NCBI RefSeq assembly: GCF_012396605.1
Contig: NZ_JAAXPW010000003.1
Span: forward strand, 57,849-121,848
Direction of reading: 5' to 3'
Origin: Ureibacillus thermosphaericus
Lineage (GTDB): Bacteria > Bacillota > Bacilli > Bacillales_A > Planococcaceae
Length of the DNA stretch: 64,000 nt
The first letter of the stretch is position 1. Each line of letters starts with the position of its first letter. Below are positions 28,405-38,525 of the stretch, in pieces. The notes under the pieces were generated by a model. The model was given only the letters and a program-made list of their open reading frames with translations, was not told where the DNA came from and searched no databases. A program made the position numbers and the translations under genes.

Positions 28405-28632
28405 ATGAATATGAAACCCGCTACAAATAGAATGCTAACTCGCATTAAAGACGTGTACTTGTACATTCGGGAGAATGGAACAGTAACTACACAGGATTTA
28501 GTTGAAGAGTTTAACATCACTCCTCGCACCATTCAAAGAGATTTGAATGTGTTAGCCTTTAACAACTTGGTAGAAAGTCCAAGTAGAGGCAAATGGACAA
28601 CGACGAAGAAAAAAGTAAAATTAACTTCATAG
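28405..28632 (+). CDS. ytzE: Small DeoR-type helix-turn-helix protein (YtzE-like)
   Basis: 75 residues consisting almost entirely of a DeoR-family winged helix: RMLTRIKDVYLYIRENGTV, then TQDLVEEFNITPRTIQRDLNVL as the recognition part, ending in basic KKKVKLTS. There is no sugar-phosphate effector domain, so it is a stand-alone DNA-binding protein like B. subtilis YtzE. Starts: the ATG at 28405, six bases after AAGGAG, is preferred over 28390 (precedes the ribosome site) and 28411. A palindrome in the promoter suggests autoregulation (inference). Its terminator lies over the end of the convergent gene. Confidence 0.85.
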   Translation: MNMKPATNRMLTRIKDVYLYIRENGTVTTQDLVEEFNITPRTIQRDLNVLAFNNLVESPSRGKWTTTKKKVKLTS

Positions 28633-28681
28633 AGATAGAAATACAATATATGCTATATTTTATTGCATACAGAAAATTAAC

Positions 28682-28712
28682 GAGTGACCTTACGTCGGGG
28701 TCACTCTTTTTT
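28682..28712 (+). terminator. Terminator of ytzE, overlapping the convergent rsuA-type gene
   Basis: Arms GAGTGACC and GGTCACTC, then TTTTTT on the plus strand. The right arm and U-tract lie over the stop codon and last codons (28701 onward) of the pseudouridine synthase gene. On the minus strand the following sequence is not U-rich, so it acts for ytzE. Confidence 0.85.
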
Positions 28713-29426
28713 ATTCACATACTCTCTTATTGATTTTATTTCTTCTTCTGTTAGCTCACGATATTCCCCGTATTTTAAATTAGAATCCAATGTTAAGTTC
28801 CCCATTGATAAACGTTTTAAAAATATCACTTTTTTATTGACAGCTTCAAACATCCTCTTTACTTGATGAAATTTACCTTCGTAGATCGTTAATTCGATTT
28901 CAGAAGTATCTCCGGACTTTAAAATAGTCAATTCTCCCGGTGTTGTGACCGTGCCATCATCCAACACGACTCCTTCTTTGAAGGCCAAAATATCTTCTTC
29001 CGTTACGATGCCATCAATTTTTGCATAGTAGGTTTTCGGCACATGTTTTTTCGGTGATAACAGCTGATGGGCTAAATTTCCATCATTCGTTAACAACAAT
29101 AATCCTACAGTGTCTTTATCTAATCTACCAACAGGAAAAGGTTGATAGTGTCGATCGATTGGGCTTAATAAGTCAATCACGGTCTTTTCTCGAAGATCTT
29201 CCGTTGCCGAAATAACACCTTTTGGCTTATTCAACATTAAATAAATGAATTCTTTATAATCTAATTTTTCTCCGAGCACAAAGATTTCTTGACTCATTGG
29301 GTTTACGTGCATGGCAGGATCTTTCACAACTTTCCCATCAACTGTCACATGCTCTTTTTTCAACAACTGCTTTACTTCTTTTCGAGAGCCAAATCCAGAA
29401 TTGGCAAGTATTTTATCTAAACGCAT
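28701..29426 (-). CDS. 16S rRNA pseudouridine synthase, RsuA family (YtzG-like)
   Basis: 241 residues: S4 RNA-binding domain at the N-terminus (MRLDKILANSGFGSRKEVKQLL) and an RsuA/RluB-type catalytic domain with the nucleophilic Asp in PVGRLDKDTVGLLLLTNDG, plus YYAKIDG and EGKFHQVKRMF. The family makes pseudouridine in 16S rRNA (position 516 in E. coli); this place corresponds to ytzG in B. subtilis. Its start lies 12 bases after the murJ stop, so it is probably cotranscribed from murJ. Confidence 0.92.
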   Translation of the reverse strand: MRLDKILANSGFGSRKEVKQLLKKEHVTVDGKVVKDPAMHVNPMSQEIFVLGEKLDYKEFIYLMLNKPKGVISATEDLREKTVIDLLSPIDRHYQPFPVGRLDKDTVGLLLLTNDGNLAHQLLSPKKHVPKTYYAKIDGIVTEEDILAFKEGVVLDDGTVTTPGELTILKSGDTSEIELTIYEGKFHQVKRMFEAVNKKVIFLKRLSMGNLTLDSNLKYGEYRELTEEEIKSIREYVNKKE

Positions 29427-29438
29427 AATTTTCTACAC

Positions 29439-31052
29439 CTACTTTAACCCGAATTTCCCTGCTATACGAGAAATTCGCTCTCCTAATAATTTTTGAGCTA
29501 ACCCTGTTTTAAAGCTTATAAATGCATAAACATATACGCCAATCGCGACACAAATGGATGCCACAATTAAACTGGACAATTTACTATCAACTGGTCCAAA
29601 TAACCATACTAATCCTTTATGCGCCAACAACACACAAGCAGCCATCACAGCTGTTAAGATAACGATGAGCAAAGTGCGTCTTAATACGATTTTCGATTGA
29701 TAATTTAATACTTTCTTTAATACGATGAAGTTTATGGCAATCGAAACTGAATAACCAATTGCTGTCGAAAGAATTGCTCCATCCGCTTGCATTGCTTCAA
29801 TAAGCGGCGTATTCAGCACTAACTTTATAAGAATACCTGTTAACAAGCTGAAAACAATCCACTTTTGAAAGTCAATGCCTTGTAAAAGTGCGGCTGTTAC
29901 TTGGAATAAAGCAAATAAAATCGCTACTGGAGCATAGTGAGCAAGCACTTTCGCTCCCATTTCACTTTGAGCATACAAAAGGAAGTAAATTTCATGAGAT
30001 AATAATGCAATTCCAATTACTGCAGGCAATGTGATGAAAAATAATATTTGATAAGACTTATCCATTGCCCCTTTCAATAATTGAAATTCACCACTGTTGA
30101 AATATTTTGCAATCGTTGGTACCAGTGCTAAAGATAAGCTAGTTGCTAGCATTACGGGAATAATAACTACTTTGTGAGTTGTAAAGTTAATCATACTTAA
30201 ATATAGATCAGATACTTCTGACATCCCAATGTTTTTCATTGCATTATTAAATGTCAACATATCGACTAATTGAAAAAGAGGGTTGGCGATTCCGACGAAA
30301 ATCATTGGTATGGAATAGCGTATCACTTCCATATAAATTTCAGTTAATTTAATGTCAGAGTTTCTGCTGCTTTGACTTCTAAGCTCATTCATTTGAGGTC
30401 GATATTTTTTCCAATAATAAATTAATACGAAAAGTCCTCCTATTGCACCGATAAAGGCAGCAAATACTGATAATGCAATAGCTGTTTCAGCTTTCCCTTT
30501 TAAAAGGATCATCACAATGAATGAAGCACAAAGTAAGAATAGAATACGCACAATTTGTTCCACTAGTTGTGAGTATGCTGTCGGCTCCATAATTCCATAT
30601 CCTTGGAAAAAGCCACGCCACAAGCTCATAAATGGAACGACAATTAAAGCAAAACTAACCCATCGAATCACTGAAGCCACTTGTTCCACTGTGAAAACTT
30701 GCTCTTCACTTCGTATGACAATTTCTGCAATCGGTGATGCAAGTAAGTTTAATAATAAAAATGTCAAAAATCCTGTGACCATCATTGTGAGCAGTCCAGA
30801 TTTTAACAACTTCCGTCCCGCTTCATAATCACCTATCGTATTATACTTAGCTACAAACTTTGATACTGCAACTGGTGCGCCTGAAATAGCCACAGACAGC
30901 ATGATGGTATATGGAATATAAGCATATTGGTAGAGGATAACGTTTTCTTCTCCGACAATTGCATAAAAAGGGAATACATAGATTAATCCAAGTACTTTCG
31001 ATAAAAACATGCCAATTGTTAATATAGCTGTACCTTTCATTAAAGAGGACAT
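29439..31052 (-). CDS. murJ: Lipid II flippase MurJ (YtgP)
   Basis: About 537 residues with some 14 predicted transmembrane helices, MOP/MVF superfamily. The N-terminus MSSLMKGTAILTIGMFLSK aligns with B. subtilis YtgP, one of its two lipid II flippases; SGAPVAVSKFVAKYN and MSLWRGFFQGYGIMEPTAYSQ (with conserved Arg) are characteristic. The open frame begins at 31061, but there is little ribosome-site support there; the ATG at 31052, six bases after GGATG, matches the family start. Followed by the pseudouridine synthase gene. Confidence 0.9.
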   Translation of the reverse strand: MSSLMKGTAILTIGMFLSKVLGLIYVFPFYAIVGEENVILYQYAYIPYTIMLSVAISGAPVAVSKFVAKYNTIGDYEAGRKLLKSGLLTMMVTGFLTFLLLNLLASPIAEIVIRSEEQVFTVEQVASVIRWVSFALIVVPFMSLWRGFFQGYGIMEPTAYSQLVEQIVRILFLLCASFIVMILLKGKAETAIALSVFAAFIGAIGGLFVLIYYWKKYRPQMNELRSQSSRNSDIKLTEIYMEVIRYSIPMIFVGIANPLFQLVDMLTFNNAMKNIGMSEVSDLYLSMINFTTHKVVIIPVMLATSLSLALVPTIAKYFNSGEFQLLKGAMDKSYQILFFITLPAVIGIALLSHEIYFLLYAQSEMGAKVLAHYAPVAILFALFQVTAALLQGIDFQKWIVFSLLTGILIKLVLNTPLIEAMQADGAILSTAIGYSVSIAINFIVLKKVLNYQSKIVLRRTLLIVILTAVMAACVLLAHKGLVWLFGPVDSKLSSLIVASICVAIGVYVYAFISFKTGLAQKLLGERISRIAGKFGLK

Positions 31053-31177
31053 CAAATTCATCCATTCTATAAAGGATTTTTTATAATCATCACATTCATT
31101 ATTATGTATTTTTAACGTTTATGCAGTTTATTAGTTCTTTTTAATTCAAGTAAATAATCATAGTATATAATTTTACA

Positions 31178-31216
31178 TCAAAAAATAAGCACTACCTCAT
31201 ATTCTTTTGAGATAGT
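31178..31216 (-). terminator. Probable terminator of the asparagine synthetase gene
   Basis: Arms ACTATCTCA and TGAGGTAGT, then GCTTATTTTTTG on the minus strand. It lies about 100 bases beyond the asnB stop. Confidence 0.7.
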
Positions 31217-31259
31217 CCTTTATCAGAAACTATAAAATCTATAACATTGAAAGAATCGC

Positions 31260-31289
31260 ACCGGTTCCCCAGATACAGAGAAAACCGGT
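31260..31289. other. ACCGGTT/AACCGGT hairpin between asnB and its terminator
   Basis: Perfect 7-base arms separated by 16 bases, 29 bases downstream of the asnB stop and without a U-tract on either strand. Could be an mRNA 3'-end stabiliser or a relic; role unknown. The rest of the 265-base spacer 31053-31317 contains only the terminator and AT-rich sequence. Confidence 0.4.
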
Positions 31290-31317
31290 ACGAAACAAAC
31301 TCATGAACGATTCATTT

Positions 31318-33171
31318 TTATTTCTCATCAATAAAGAAACGCTTATACCACACAAGGAAAACATATACTGTCCAAATGTATCTTGCGCGATTTGCTTTAT
31401 TATGGTAATGCTCATCTAAATATTTCATTAATTGATTCGTATCAAAAAATTCCTTCGCATAATCAGATTGAAAAGCTTCTTTGACCATATTATAATACTT
31501 CTCTTCTCGAAGCCAATGGCGAATTGGAACAGGGAAACCGAGCTTTGGACGCTTTGCCCATTCTTCAGGAAGCTCTTTTAAAGCAGCAAGTCTTAATGCA
31601 AATTTTGTATCTTTTTCATTCACACGATAATTTGTAGGAATGTTTTTTGCTAATTCCATCACTTTTTTATCTAAAAACGGTACACGCAGTTCCAAAGAAT
31701 GAGCCATACTCATCTTATCTGCTTTCAGTAAAATATCTCCCGGCAACCAAAGATTTAAATCTAAATATTGCATTTTCGTTACGTCATCTTCATATGGTAC
31801 TTCATCGTAAATCGGTTTTGTTATTGAATGAACACTAGGGCCAGTACGATAAGCTGGTTTTAATACGTTTAAGGCATCTTCTTCATCCCACACAACTGCT
31901 TCCCCAATGAAGCGTTCTTCGATTGTTTGTCCACCTTTTATTAAGAAGTTCGTATATTTATTTTTCGGAAGTTTCTTTGCAATAGCTCCAATGATTTTTC
32001 TTAAGCCGAACGGAATTTTTTCATAGGTTTCCATTCGCTTCGAAGGTTGGTACCATTCATAACCTCCAAAAATCTCGTCTGCTCCTTCCCCAGATAAAAC
32101 AACCGTTACATCTTTACTCGCTAATTCACAAAGGAAATAAAGCGGTACAGATGAAGGGTTGGATTGTGGTTCATCCATATGCCATTGAATGGTAGGCAGT
32201 TTTTCAAATACATCATCAGCAGATACATATGTGCGTTTATTTTCGATATTGAGAATATCGGATAATTCTTTTGCATGATCCGTTTCGTTGAACATTTTTT
32301 CGTAATTTTTAAATCCAACAGAGAAAGATGTATTTGGGCGCAATAATGAAGTTACGTAACTGGAATCAATCCCTCCAGATAAAAAGGAACCAACTTTCAC
32401 ATCACTTATTTTGTGAGCCTCAACTGATTCTTTCACTGTTTTTTGGATTTCTTCAACATAATGTTCCAACGTGCCATCTTTCGCATGGTATTTTTTATCC
32501 CAATATTTTTCCATTTTTACGATTTTGCCCTCTTTAATAATCATGTAGTGGGCAGGTCGTAATTTATAAACTCCTTTAAAGAACGTTTCGTCCATAGATG
32601 AATATTGGAATGTTAAGTACGGACGTAAAGCATCTTTATTTAATTCTTTAATAAATGAAGGATGGGGCAAAAATGATTTAATTTCAGATCCGAAAATGAA
32701 CGTATTATCTTTTGTATTTTTTGTATAATATAACGGCTTAATTCCAAAACCATCGCGGGCTATCATCATTTGATTGCGGTTTTTATCCCAAATACAAAAG
32801 GCAAACATACCGCGCAGTTGTTTTACAAACTCTTCACCATATTCCATGTAACTATAAATCAGTACTTCGCTGTCTGACTTTGTTTTAAATTGATAGCCTT
32901 TATTAATTAGCTCTTCCCGCAATTGTTGGAAATTATAAATTTCCCCGTTAAAAACCAAAACGATGCTTCCATCCTCACTATAGAGAGGCTGATTTGCTGC
33001 ATCAGTTAAATCGATGATGCTTAGACGACGAAATCCTAGGGAAACTTTTTCATCAATATGTATGCCTCCGCTGTCTGGTCCACGATGTATAATTGTATCC
33101 ATCATTTTTTCAATTGTTTGGTGATGGTCTATTTTCTCCGTTCCATGTATATATCCAATAAATCCACACAT
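31318..33171 (-). CDS. asnB: Asparagine synthetase (glutamine-hydrolysing)
   Basis: 617 residues. Class II glutaminase domain with the nucleophile Cys2 (MCGFIGYIHG), IIHRGPDSGG, FRRLSIIDL and FNGEIYNFQQLREEL; then the ATP-pyrophosphatase synthetase domain with FLSGGIDSSYV (P-loop), LSGEGADEIFGGYEWY and LELRVPFLDKKVMELA. Makes Asn from Asp, Gln and ATP. The frame opens at 33201, but the ATG at 33171 places Cys at position 2, which the chemistry needs; TGAGGCG precedes it. Bacilli carry several asn genes; which paralogue this is (AsnB, AsnH or AsnO type) cannot be fixed by eye. Confidence 0.9.
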   Translation of the reverse strand: MCGFIGYIHGTEKIDHHQTIEKMMDTIIHRGPDSGGIHIDEKVSLGFRRLSIIDLTDAANQPLYSEDGSIVLVFNGEIYNFQQLREELINKGYQFKTKSDSEVLIYSYMEYGEEFVKQLRGMFAFCIWDKNRNQMMIARDGFGIKPLYYTKNTKDNTFIFGSEIKSFLPHPSFIKELNKDALRPYLTFQYSSMDETFFKGVYKLRPAHYMIIKEGKIVKMEKYWDKKYHAKDGTLEHYVEEIQKTVKESVEAHKISDVKVGSFLSGGIDSSYVTSLLRPNTSFSVGFKNYEKMFNETDHAKELSDILNIENKRTYVSADDVFEKLPTIQWHMDEPQSNPSSVPLYFLCELASKDVTVVLSGEGADEIFGGYEWYQPSKRMETYEKIPFGLRKIIGAIAKKLPKNKYTNFLIKGGQTIEERFIGEAVVWDEEDALNVLKPAYRTGPSVHSITKPIYDEVPYEDDVTKMQYLDLNLWLPGDILLKADKMSMAHSLELRVPFLDKKVMELAKNIPTNYRVNEKDTKFALRLAALKELPEEWAKRPKLGFPVPIRHWLREEKYYNMVKEAFQSDYAKEFFDTNQLMKYLDEHYHNKANRARYIWTVYVFLVWYKRFFIDEK

Positions 33172-33244
33172 TACTTTTCGCCTCAACTTTCTGCATAACA
33201 AAATTATTTTATCAGAAATTGCTCCGTAATCATACCGAATTATG

Positions 33245-33281
33245 ATTATAAAACGATTCTACTTAAGATTCAATGAATCTT
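33245..33281 (-). promoter_or_regulatory. asnB promoter with a 17-base palindrome over the -35
   Basis: Minus strand: TTGAAT (33268-33273), exactly 17 bases, TATAAT (33245-33250). A perfect odd-centred palindrome AAGATTCA-N-TGAATCTT (33265-33281) covers the -35 hexamer, so a repressor bound there would block RNA polymerase. The sequence does not match the TnrA or CodY consensus. Confidence 0.6.
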
Positions 33282-33460
33282 CTCAATTGTACTAAACTCG
33301 ACAAAGCTAGACAATTTCTAGATAATTTTTCTATATGGACTTGCTACTTATATTTTTTCCAAATGCTATTCCTTTTTACAATTCCAAAAGATTTATATTT
33401 TCATCCATCCAGCGTGTATAATATGAAATGAAAAAATCTAAATGAAAGAGAGATTTTCTT

Positions 33461-34711
33461 ATGTACGACTGTATTGTAATCGGAGGCGGTCCATCCGGTT
33501 TAATGGCTGCTATAGCGGCTGGTGAACAAAAGAAAAAAGTATTGCTAATTGAAAAAGGAAATAAACTTGGAAAAAAACTTGCGATTTCAGGCGGCGGTCG
33601 CTGCAATGTTACCAACCAATTACCTGTTGAGGAAATCATTAAACATATACCGGGAAATGGTCGTTTTCTTTATAGCGCCTTTTCCATTTTTAACAACGAA
33701 GATATCATACAATTTTTTGAAAGATTAGGTGTACCGCTTAAGGAAGAAGATCACGGGCGCATGTTTCCTGTCTCCAACCGAGCACAAGATGTGGTTGATG
33801 CCTTGACGCGTGAATTAAAACGCTTGAACGTAGAAATACGATTACAAACTTCTGTCAGCAAAATATTAATGGATGATGAAAAAGTTTTAGGGGTTCGTCT
33901 ACAAGATGGTTCTGAAATTCGTTCAAAAACAGTAATCGTGGCAGTTGGCGGCAAAGCGGTTCCTCAAACTGGTTCGACTGGAGATGGATATCCTTGGGCA
34001 GAACGAGCAGGTCATACAGTTACAGAATTATTCCCGACAGAGGTGCCGATTATATCGAAGGAGCCTTTTATTCAATCTCGGGACTTGCAAGGTTTATCAT
34101 TAAGAGATGTAGCGGTTTCCGTATTAAATAAAAAAGGAAAACCCATTATTACTCATCAAATGGACATGCTCTTTACTCACTTTGGGATAAGTGGACCAGC
34201 CATATTGCGGTGTAGCCAATTTGTTGTGAAAGAATTAAAGAAAAATAGTGGTGCACCTGTTCAAATTCGTATACAAATCTTAACCAACTATAATGAAGAA
34301 ACTTGTTTCCAATACTTAAATCAACTTCTAAAAAAGGAACCGAAAAAATCGATAAAAAATTTATTAAAACCGTTAGCTCCTGAGAGATGGCTATTATTTT
34401 TACTTGAAAGAGCAAATATCGATGCTTCAAAATCTTGCGCAGAAATTTCACAAGAACATATACGAAAATTAGCTCATGAGCTTGTATCGTTTACAATGGA
34501 TGTCCATGGTACGCTGCCTTTAGAAAAAGCATTTGTTACTGGTGGTGGTGTGTCCATTAAGGAAATTGATCCTAAAACGATGGCCTCGAAGAAAAAGAAG
34601 GGATTATATTTTTGTGGTGAAATTTTAGATATTCATGGTTATACGGGAGGCTATAATATTACAAGTGCTCTTGTAACAGGACGTATTGCAGGAATGAATG
34701 CAGGAAAATAA
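33461..34711 (+). CDS. ytfP: HI0933-family FAD-dependent oxidoreductase YtfP
   Basis: 416 residues. N-terminal Rossmann FAD loop [20 protein letters not shown], then the family-specific [52 protein letters not shown] and the C-terminal [14 protein letters not shown] and [16 protein letters not shown] motifs. A flavoprotein of unknown substrate, widespread in bacteria. Start ATG after AAAGAGAGATTTTCTT. Convergent with cysI; a large inverted repeat lies between the two stops. Confidence 0.92.
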   Translation: MYDCIVIGGGPSGLMAAIAAGEQKKKVLLIEKGNKLGKKLAISGGGRCNVTNQLPVEEIIKHIPGNGRFLYSAFSIFNNEDIIQFFERLGVPLKEEDHGRMFPVSNRAQDVVDALTRELKRLNVEIRLQTSVSKILMDDEKVLGVRLQDGSEIRSKTVIVAVGGKAVPQTGSTGDGYPWAERAGHTVTELFPTEVPIISKEPFIQSRDLQGLSLRDVAVSVLNKKGKPIITHQMDMLFTHFGISGPAILRCSQFVVKELKKNSGAPVQIRIQILTNYNEETCFQYLNQLLKKEPKKSIKNLLKPLAPERWLLFLLERANIDASKSCAEISQEHIRKLAHELVSFTMDVHGTLPLEKAFVTGGGVSIKEIDPKTMASKKKKGLYFCGEILDIHGYTGGYNITSALVTGRIAGMNAGK

Positions 34712-34713
34712 AT

Positions 34714-34792
34714 TTCATTGCTTCTGCCATGTCTTATCGAACAGGAGAGAATTTTTTACTTAATTCCCTTTTCGACATGGCAGAAGAATGAA
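34714..34792. repeat. 19-bp inverted repeat with nested hairpin between ytfP and cysI
   Basis: Outer arms TTCATT(G)CTTCTGCCATGTC and GACATGGCAGAAGAATGAA pair over 19 bases with a single bulged G. They enclose about 40 bases that contain a second hairpin (GAGAATT/AATTCCC) followed by CTTTT. Neither strand has a U-tract after the outer stem, so the inner hairpin may be the ytfP terminator and the outer pairing something else. Confidence 0.55.
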
Positions 34793-34805
34793 ATGAAAAA
34801 TATGT

Positions 34806-36536
34806 TTATGCGTTTGTTTTCTCTTTATGGAATTCTCTTCCATCCGTAACTGCATCTACATATCCAGCACGGATGACGAAATCTCCGAAATACTCTCCTT
34901 CAAGCCGCTCATTTGCATAATGTTCAAAAATCGGCCTTAAAGTAGCTAATATTTCTTCTTCTCCTATATTTTCTTTATACAATTTAGCAAGTCGAGTACC
35001 TTGGAAACTTCCTCCTAAATGTAAATTGTATTTTCCAGGACCTTTTCCGATGAATCCAATTTCAGCCATAGCTGCTCTAGAACAACCATTCGGACAGCCA
35101 GACATCCGAATCACAATATCTTGATCAAATAAGCCGTATTCTTTTAAAATTGGTTCAATTTTTTGAATAAGGGTAGGTAAATACCGCTCAGACTCAGCCA
35201 TCGCCAATCCGCAAGTTGGCAATGCAACACAAGCGATCGAATTTCTGCGTAGAGCTGAGTAATTGTCACTTTCCGTTAATTGATATTTTTCAATGATTTT
35301 ATCAATGTTTTTTTTCGATCTTGGGCTTACATTGGCAATGACTAAATTTTGATTTCCTGTAAAGCGAAACTCACCTTTATGAATTTCAGCAATTTCTCGT
35401 AATGCGGTTTTTAATGGATAATTTTCAAAATCGCGGACACGGCCATTTTGAATAAATAATGTGAAATGATATTTACCATCTTCCCCTTTAACCCAACCAT
35501 AACGATCGCCCGTGTGTTCAAAACGGAAGTCACGAGCTTCTTCAAATTCATATCCTAATCGTTTTTCGATTTCTTTCTTCACATTTTCTAAACCAAGTCG
35601 ATCGATGGTGTATTTGAAGCGAGCATATTTACGTACTGAACGATTACCGTAGTCTCGCTGTACAGTCATAATTTTTTCACAAACATCAACGATTTTATCT
35701 TTCGAAACATATCCTATAATTCTCGCTAACTGAGGATAAGTGTTTGTATCCCCATGAGTCATTCCCATTCCTCCACCGATTGCCACATTGAAACCAACCA
35801 ATTCATCATTTTCAACAATGGCAATTAAGCCGATATCTTGAGAAAAGACATCTACATCATTAGCAGGTGGAACAGCGATACCAATTTTAAATTTACGTGG
35901 TAAATAAAGAGCACCGTAAATAGGTTCTTGTTCCTCATGCGTATCTACAACTTTTTCATGATCTAACCAGATTTCATAATAAGCGTTTGTTCGAGGCAAT
36001 AAATGTTGGCTGATTTTTGCTGCGTAATCAGATACTTCTTGATGCAGTTTAGATTGATAAGGATTTGCATTACACATGACGTTGCGATTTACGTCTCCAC
36101 ATGCAGCAATTGTATCAAGCAAAATACTATTTAACTCTTGTAAATGTTTTTTCATATTCCATTTTAAAATTCCATGGAATTGGATTGTTTGTCGTGTTGT
36201 AATTTTGATTGAACCGTTTCCATATTTATCAGCCAGTTCATCTAATTTTATCCATTGATTTGTTTTTGCAACTCCAGCTGGCATACGCAAACGCACCATA
36301 AATTGGTATGCCGGCTCTAATTTTTTACGTTCCCTTTCTACCCTTTGATCCCTGTCATCTTGCAAATAACTTCCATGGAATTTTAATAATCGATTATCCC
36401 AATCAGGAATACCGGATGTAACTTCATCTTGAAAAGATTCAGCCAATGTTCCACGCAAATAGTTACTTGCTTGCTTAATCTCCTCTACATCACTAGGTTT
36501 TCCCTCTTGGGGTGGTAACACAATTTTTTTTGTCAC
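34806..36536 (-). CDS. cysI: Sulfite reductase (NADPH) hemoprotein beta subunit CysI
   Basis: Siroheme/4Fe-4S subunit reducing sulfite to sulfide with electrons from CysJ. About 576 residues, closely matching B. subtilis Cys[52 protein letters not shown], and the cluster/siroheme cysteines in [13 protein letters not shown] and [10 protein letters not shown]. The open frame begins with an ATG at 36560 overlapping cysJ, but AAGGAGGAAGCAAAC sits inside it, so the GTG at 36536 is the likely start, 13 bases after the cysJ stop. Last gene of sumT-sirB-yezD-cysJ-cysI. Confidence 0.96.
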   Translation of the reverse strand: MTKKIVLPPQEGKPSDVEEIKQASNYLRGTLAESFQDEVTSGIPDWDNRLLKFHGSYLQDDRDQRVERERKKLEPAYQFMVRLRMPAGVAKTNQWIKLDELADKYGNGSIKITTRQTIQFHGILKWNMKKHLQELNSILLDTIAACGDVNRNVMCNANPYQSKLHQEVSDYAAKISQHLLPRTNAYYEIWLDHEKVVDTHEEQEPIYGALYLPRKFKIGIAVPPANDVDVFSQDIGLIAIVENDELVGFNVAIGGGMGMTHGDTNTYPQLARIIGYVSKDKIVDVCEKIMTVQRDYGNRSVRKYARFKYTIDRLGLENVKKEIEKRLGYEFEEARDFRFEHTGDRYGWVKGEDGKYHFTLFIQNGRVRDFENYPLKTALREIAEIHKGEFRFTGNQNLVIANVSPRSKKNIDKIIEKYQLTESDNYSALRRNSIACVALPTCGLAMAESERYLPTLIQKIEPILKEYGLFDQDIVIRMSGCPNGCSRAAMAEIGFIGKGPGKYNLHLGGSFQGTRLAKLYKENIGEEEILATLRPIFEHYANERLEGEYFGDFVIRAGYVDAVTDGREFHKEKTNA

Positions 36537-36549
36537 GTTTGCTTCCTCC

Positions 36550-38346
36550 TTAGTAAACATCCCGCTGATAACGTTTTTGCTTACGCAATTCTTCTAAATA
36601 TTCCATTGCATCTTCTTCCGACTTGTTGCCTTCCTGTTGAATAATTCGGAGCAACGTCTCTTGCACATCTTTTGCCATGTTTTTATCACCGCAGACGTAA
36701 ACAGCTGCCCCTTTTTCTAACCATGCATACAATTCTTTTGCATGCTTAAGCATTTTATGTTGTACATATACTTTTTCCTCTTGATCTCGAGAAAAAGCAA
36801 CATCAAGTTTCGTCAACACTCCAGATTTAAGCCAGTTTAACCATTCCCTTTGATATAGGAAATCTGTTACGAAATGTTGATCTCCAAAGAACAACCAGTT
36901 TTCTCCACTAGCACCGCGCTCTTCTCGCTCTTGAACAAATGCGCGAAAAGGAGCTACACCTGTTCCTGGACCAATCATAATGATAGGTGTATCATCATCT
37001 ACAAGTTTAAAGTTTGGATTTTTCTGAACATATACTTGTACTTGATCTCCCACTTCTAATTGATCGGCAACATATGTCGAGCAAACACCTAGTCTTTCTC
37101 TACCATCTACTTCATAACGAACAACACCGATTGTGACATGGGCTTCTTCAGGATATGCTAATAAGCTGCTTGAAATGGAATATTGTCGGGCAGGAATTTT
37201 ACGCAAACAGTTGATGAAACCTTGGGCATCCCAATTAAATGGTCCAAATTGTTCCACAACATCTAATAAATCTCGACCATTCATAAATTGTTTTAAAGTT
37301 TCCTGATTTTCGATTAATGCATGGAAATCTTTATTTTCCGTATACTCTGCGATTTTATTCATCAACGGCTTTGTTAAAAGTGTTATTTCAAATGTCTTTA
37401 ATAACGCTTCTTCAAGTGTAACAGATGTTCCATCCACATCGACTTTTGTGCTTGCCTCAAATCCTAATGCAGAAATTAAAGAGTTCACAAGTGTTTGATT
37501 GTTAATCGGGATGATAGCTAAACAATCCCCTGGTTCAAAAGCAATTCCTGAATTTTCAAGAGAAAGTTCCAGATGGATTGTTTCTTTATTGGAACCTTGC
37601 CCGTTTAAATTAATCTTTTCAATGATTTCTGCAACAAAAGGATTTTTGCGAGAATATTCCGTCTCTTCTTGTAATACAGTCGCTGCTGCTTCTTGTTCAG
37701 AAGGAGTGAATTGTGTAAATTCACTATGCAATTTCTCCTTTACTTCTCCAAACCACTTTTCTGCTTGTTCTGCATAATCAACATCACAATCAACCCGATC
37801 CACTAGGCGTTTTGCCCCTAGTTTTTCTAGCTGAATATCAAAATCTTTACCAGTTTGACAGAAATATTCATAGCTAGAGTCGCCTAATGCAAGTACAGCG
37901 TATTGTACATGATCTAATTTTGGCGCTCGTTTTCCATGTAAAAAGCTGTGGAAAGCAATCGCGTTATCTGGTGGCTCTCCTTCGCCGTGGGTACTTGCTA
38001 CAATCAGTAAATATTGAGCTTTTTTCAATGCATTCGTTTTATAATCACTCATTGATGAAACCGAAACTTCTAAACCTATCTGTTGAAGCTGGTCGCCAAA
38101 CTTTTCTGCAAGTTTTTGTGCGTTTCCAGTCTGACTGGCATAAAGGATTGTCACATGTTTTTGAATTGGGGAAGATGCAACGGCTTGTTGAGTCATTTCT
38201 CTAGGAGCTTCTATAACGCCAATGTTCGCACTTGCAGTTAAATATCCAGTTAACCAAATTTTTTGTTGGGGAGTTAACGTTGCTAACACTTCATTTAACT
38301 GCTTTACTTGTTTTTCATTAAATGGACTATTGATGACTTCTAACAC
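36550..38346 (-). CDS. cysJ: Sulfite reductase (NADPH) flavoprotein alpha subunit CysJ
   Basis: About 598 residues: N-terminal segment, FMN-binding flavodoxin domain (about 65-205; [45 protein letters not shown]), FAD-binding domain ([19 protein letters not shown]) and NADPH-binding domain ([42 protein letters not shown]) ending KRYQRDVY. Passes electrons from NADPH through FAD and FMN to CysI. The GTG at 38346, six bases after GAGGTG, is preferred over the GTG at 38355 that overlaps the ribosome site. Confidence 0.96.
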   Translation of the reverse strand: MLEVINSPFNEKQVKQLNEVLATLTPQQKIWLTGYLTASANIGVIEAPREMTQQAVASSPIQKHVTILYASQTGNAQKLAEKFGDQLQQIGLEVSVSSMSDYKTNALKKAQYLLIVASTHGEGEPPDNAIAFHSFLHGKRAPKLDHVQYAVLALGDSSYEYFCQTGKDFDIQLEKLGAKRLVDRVDCDVDYAEQAEKWFGEVKEKLHSEFTQFTPSEQEAAATVLQEETEYSRKNPFVAEIIEKINLNGQGSNKETIHLELSLENSGIAFEPGDCLAIIPINNQTLVNSLISALGFEASTKVDVDGTSVTLEEALLKTFEITLLTKPLMNKIAEYTENKDFHALIENQETLKQFMNGRDLLDVVEQFGPFNWDAQGFINCLRKIPARQYSISSSLLAYPEEAHVTIGVVRYEVDGRERLGVCSTYVADQLEVGDQVQVYVQKNPNFKLVDDDTPIIMIGPGTGVAPFRAFVQEREERGASGENWLFFGDQHFVTDFLYQREWLNWLKSGVLTKLDVAFSRDQEEKVYVQHKMLKHAKELYAWLEKGAAVYVCGDKNMAKDVQETLLRIIQQEGNKSEEDAMEYLEELRKQKRYQRDVY

Positions 38347-38377
38347 TCTGCACACCTCGATAAAATAAATTCTTTTC

Positions 38378-38524
38378 TTACTTCAATCGAATCTTTTCGT
38401 TTTTTTCGATTTGAATAATAAAATTATCTTGAACAATTAAAGTGATTGAACCGTAATTCATTGTGCTAATCATTTTTTTAATACTTTCCATTGCCTTCTC
38501 AAAATTTTGTTGTTTTTTATCCAT
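38378..38524 (-). CDS. YezD-type small protein (DUF2292)
   Basis: A 48-residue gene in the sirB-cysJ gap. Starts MDKKQQNFEKAMESIKKMIS, then NYGSITLIVQDNFIIQIEKNEKIRLK, the 'F/YGS-I-x-I-V/I-x-x-x-I-I-Q-I-E-x-x-E-K-x-R' pattern of DUF2292/YezD proteins, which are repeatedly found beside sulfur-assimilation genes. Strong ribosome site GGAGTG six bases before the ATG; only one base separates the sirB stop from this start. Function is unknown; the operon position suggests a role in sulfite/sulfate assimilation. Confidence 0.85.
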   Translation of the reverse strand: MDKKQQNFEKAMESIKKMISTMNYGSITLIVQDNFIIQIEKNEKIRLK

Positions 38525-38525
38525 T

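Noticed and set aside
34173..34451. 92-residue antisense frame within ytfP
   Set aside because: Wholly inside a clearly conserved gene and without a ribosome site.
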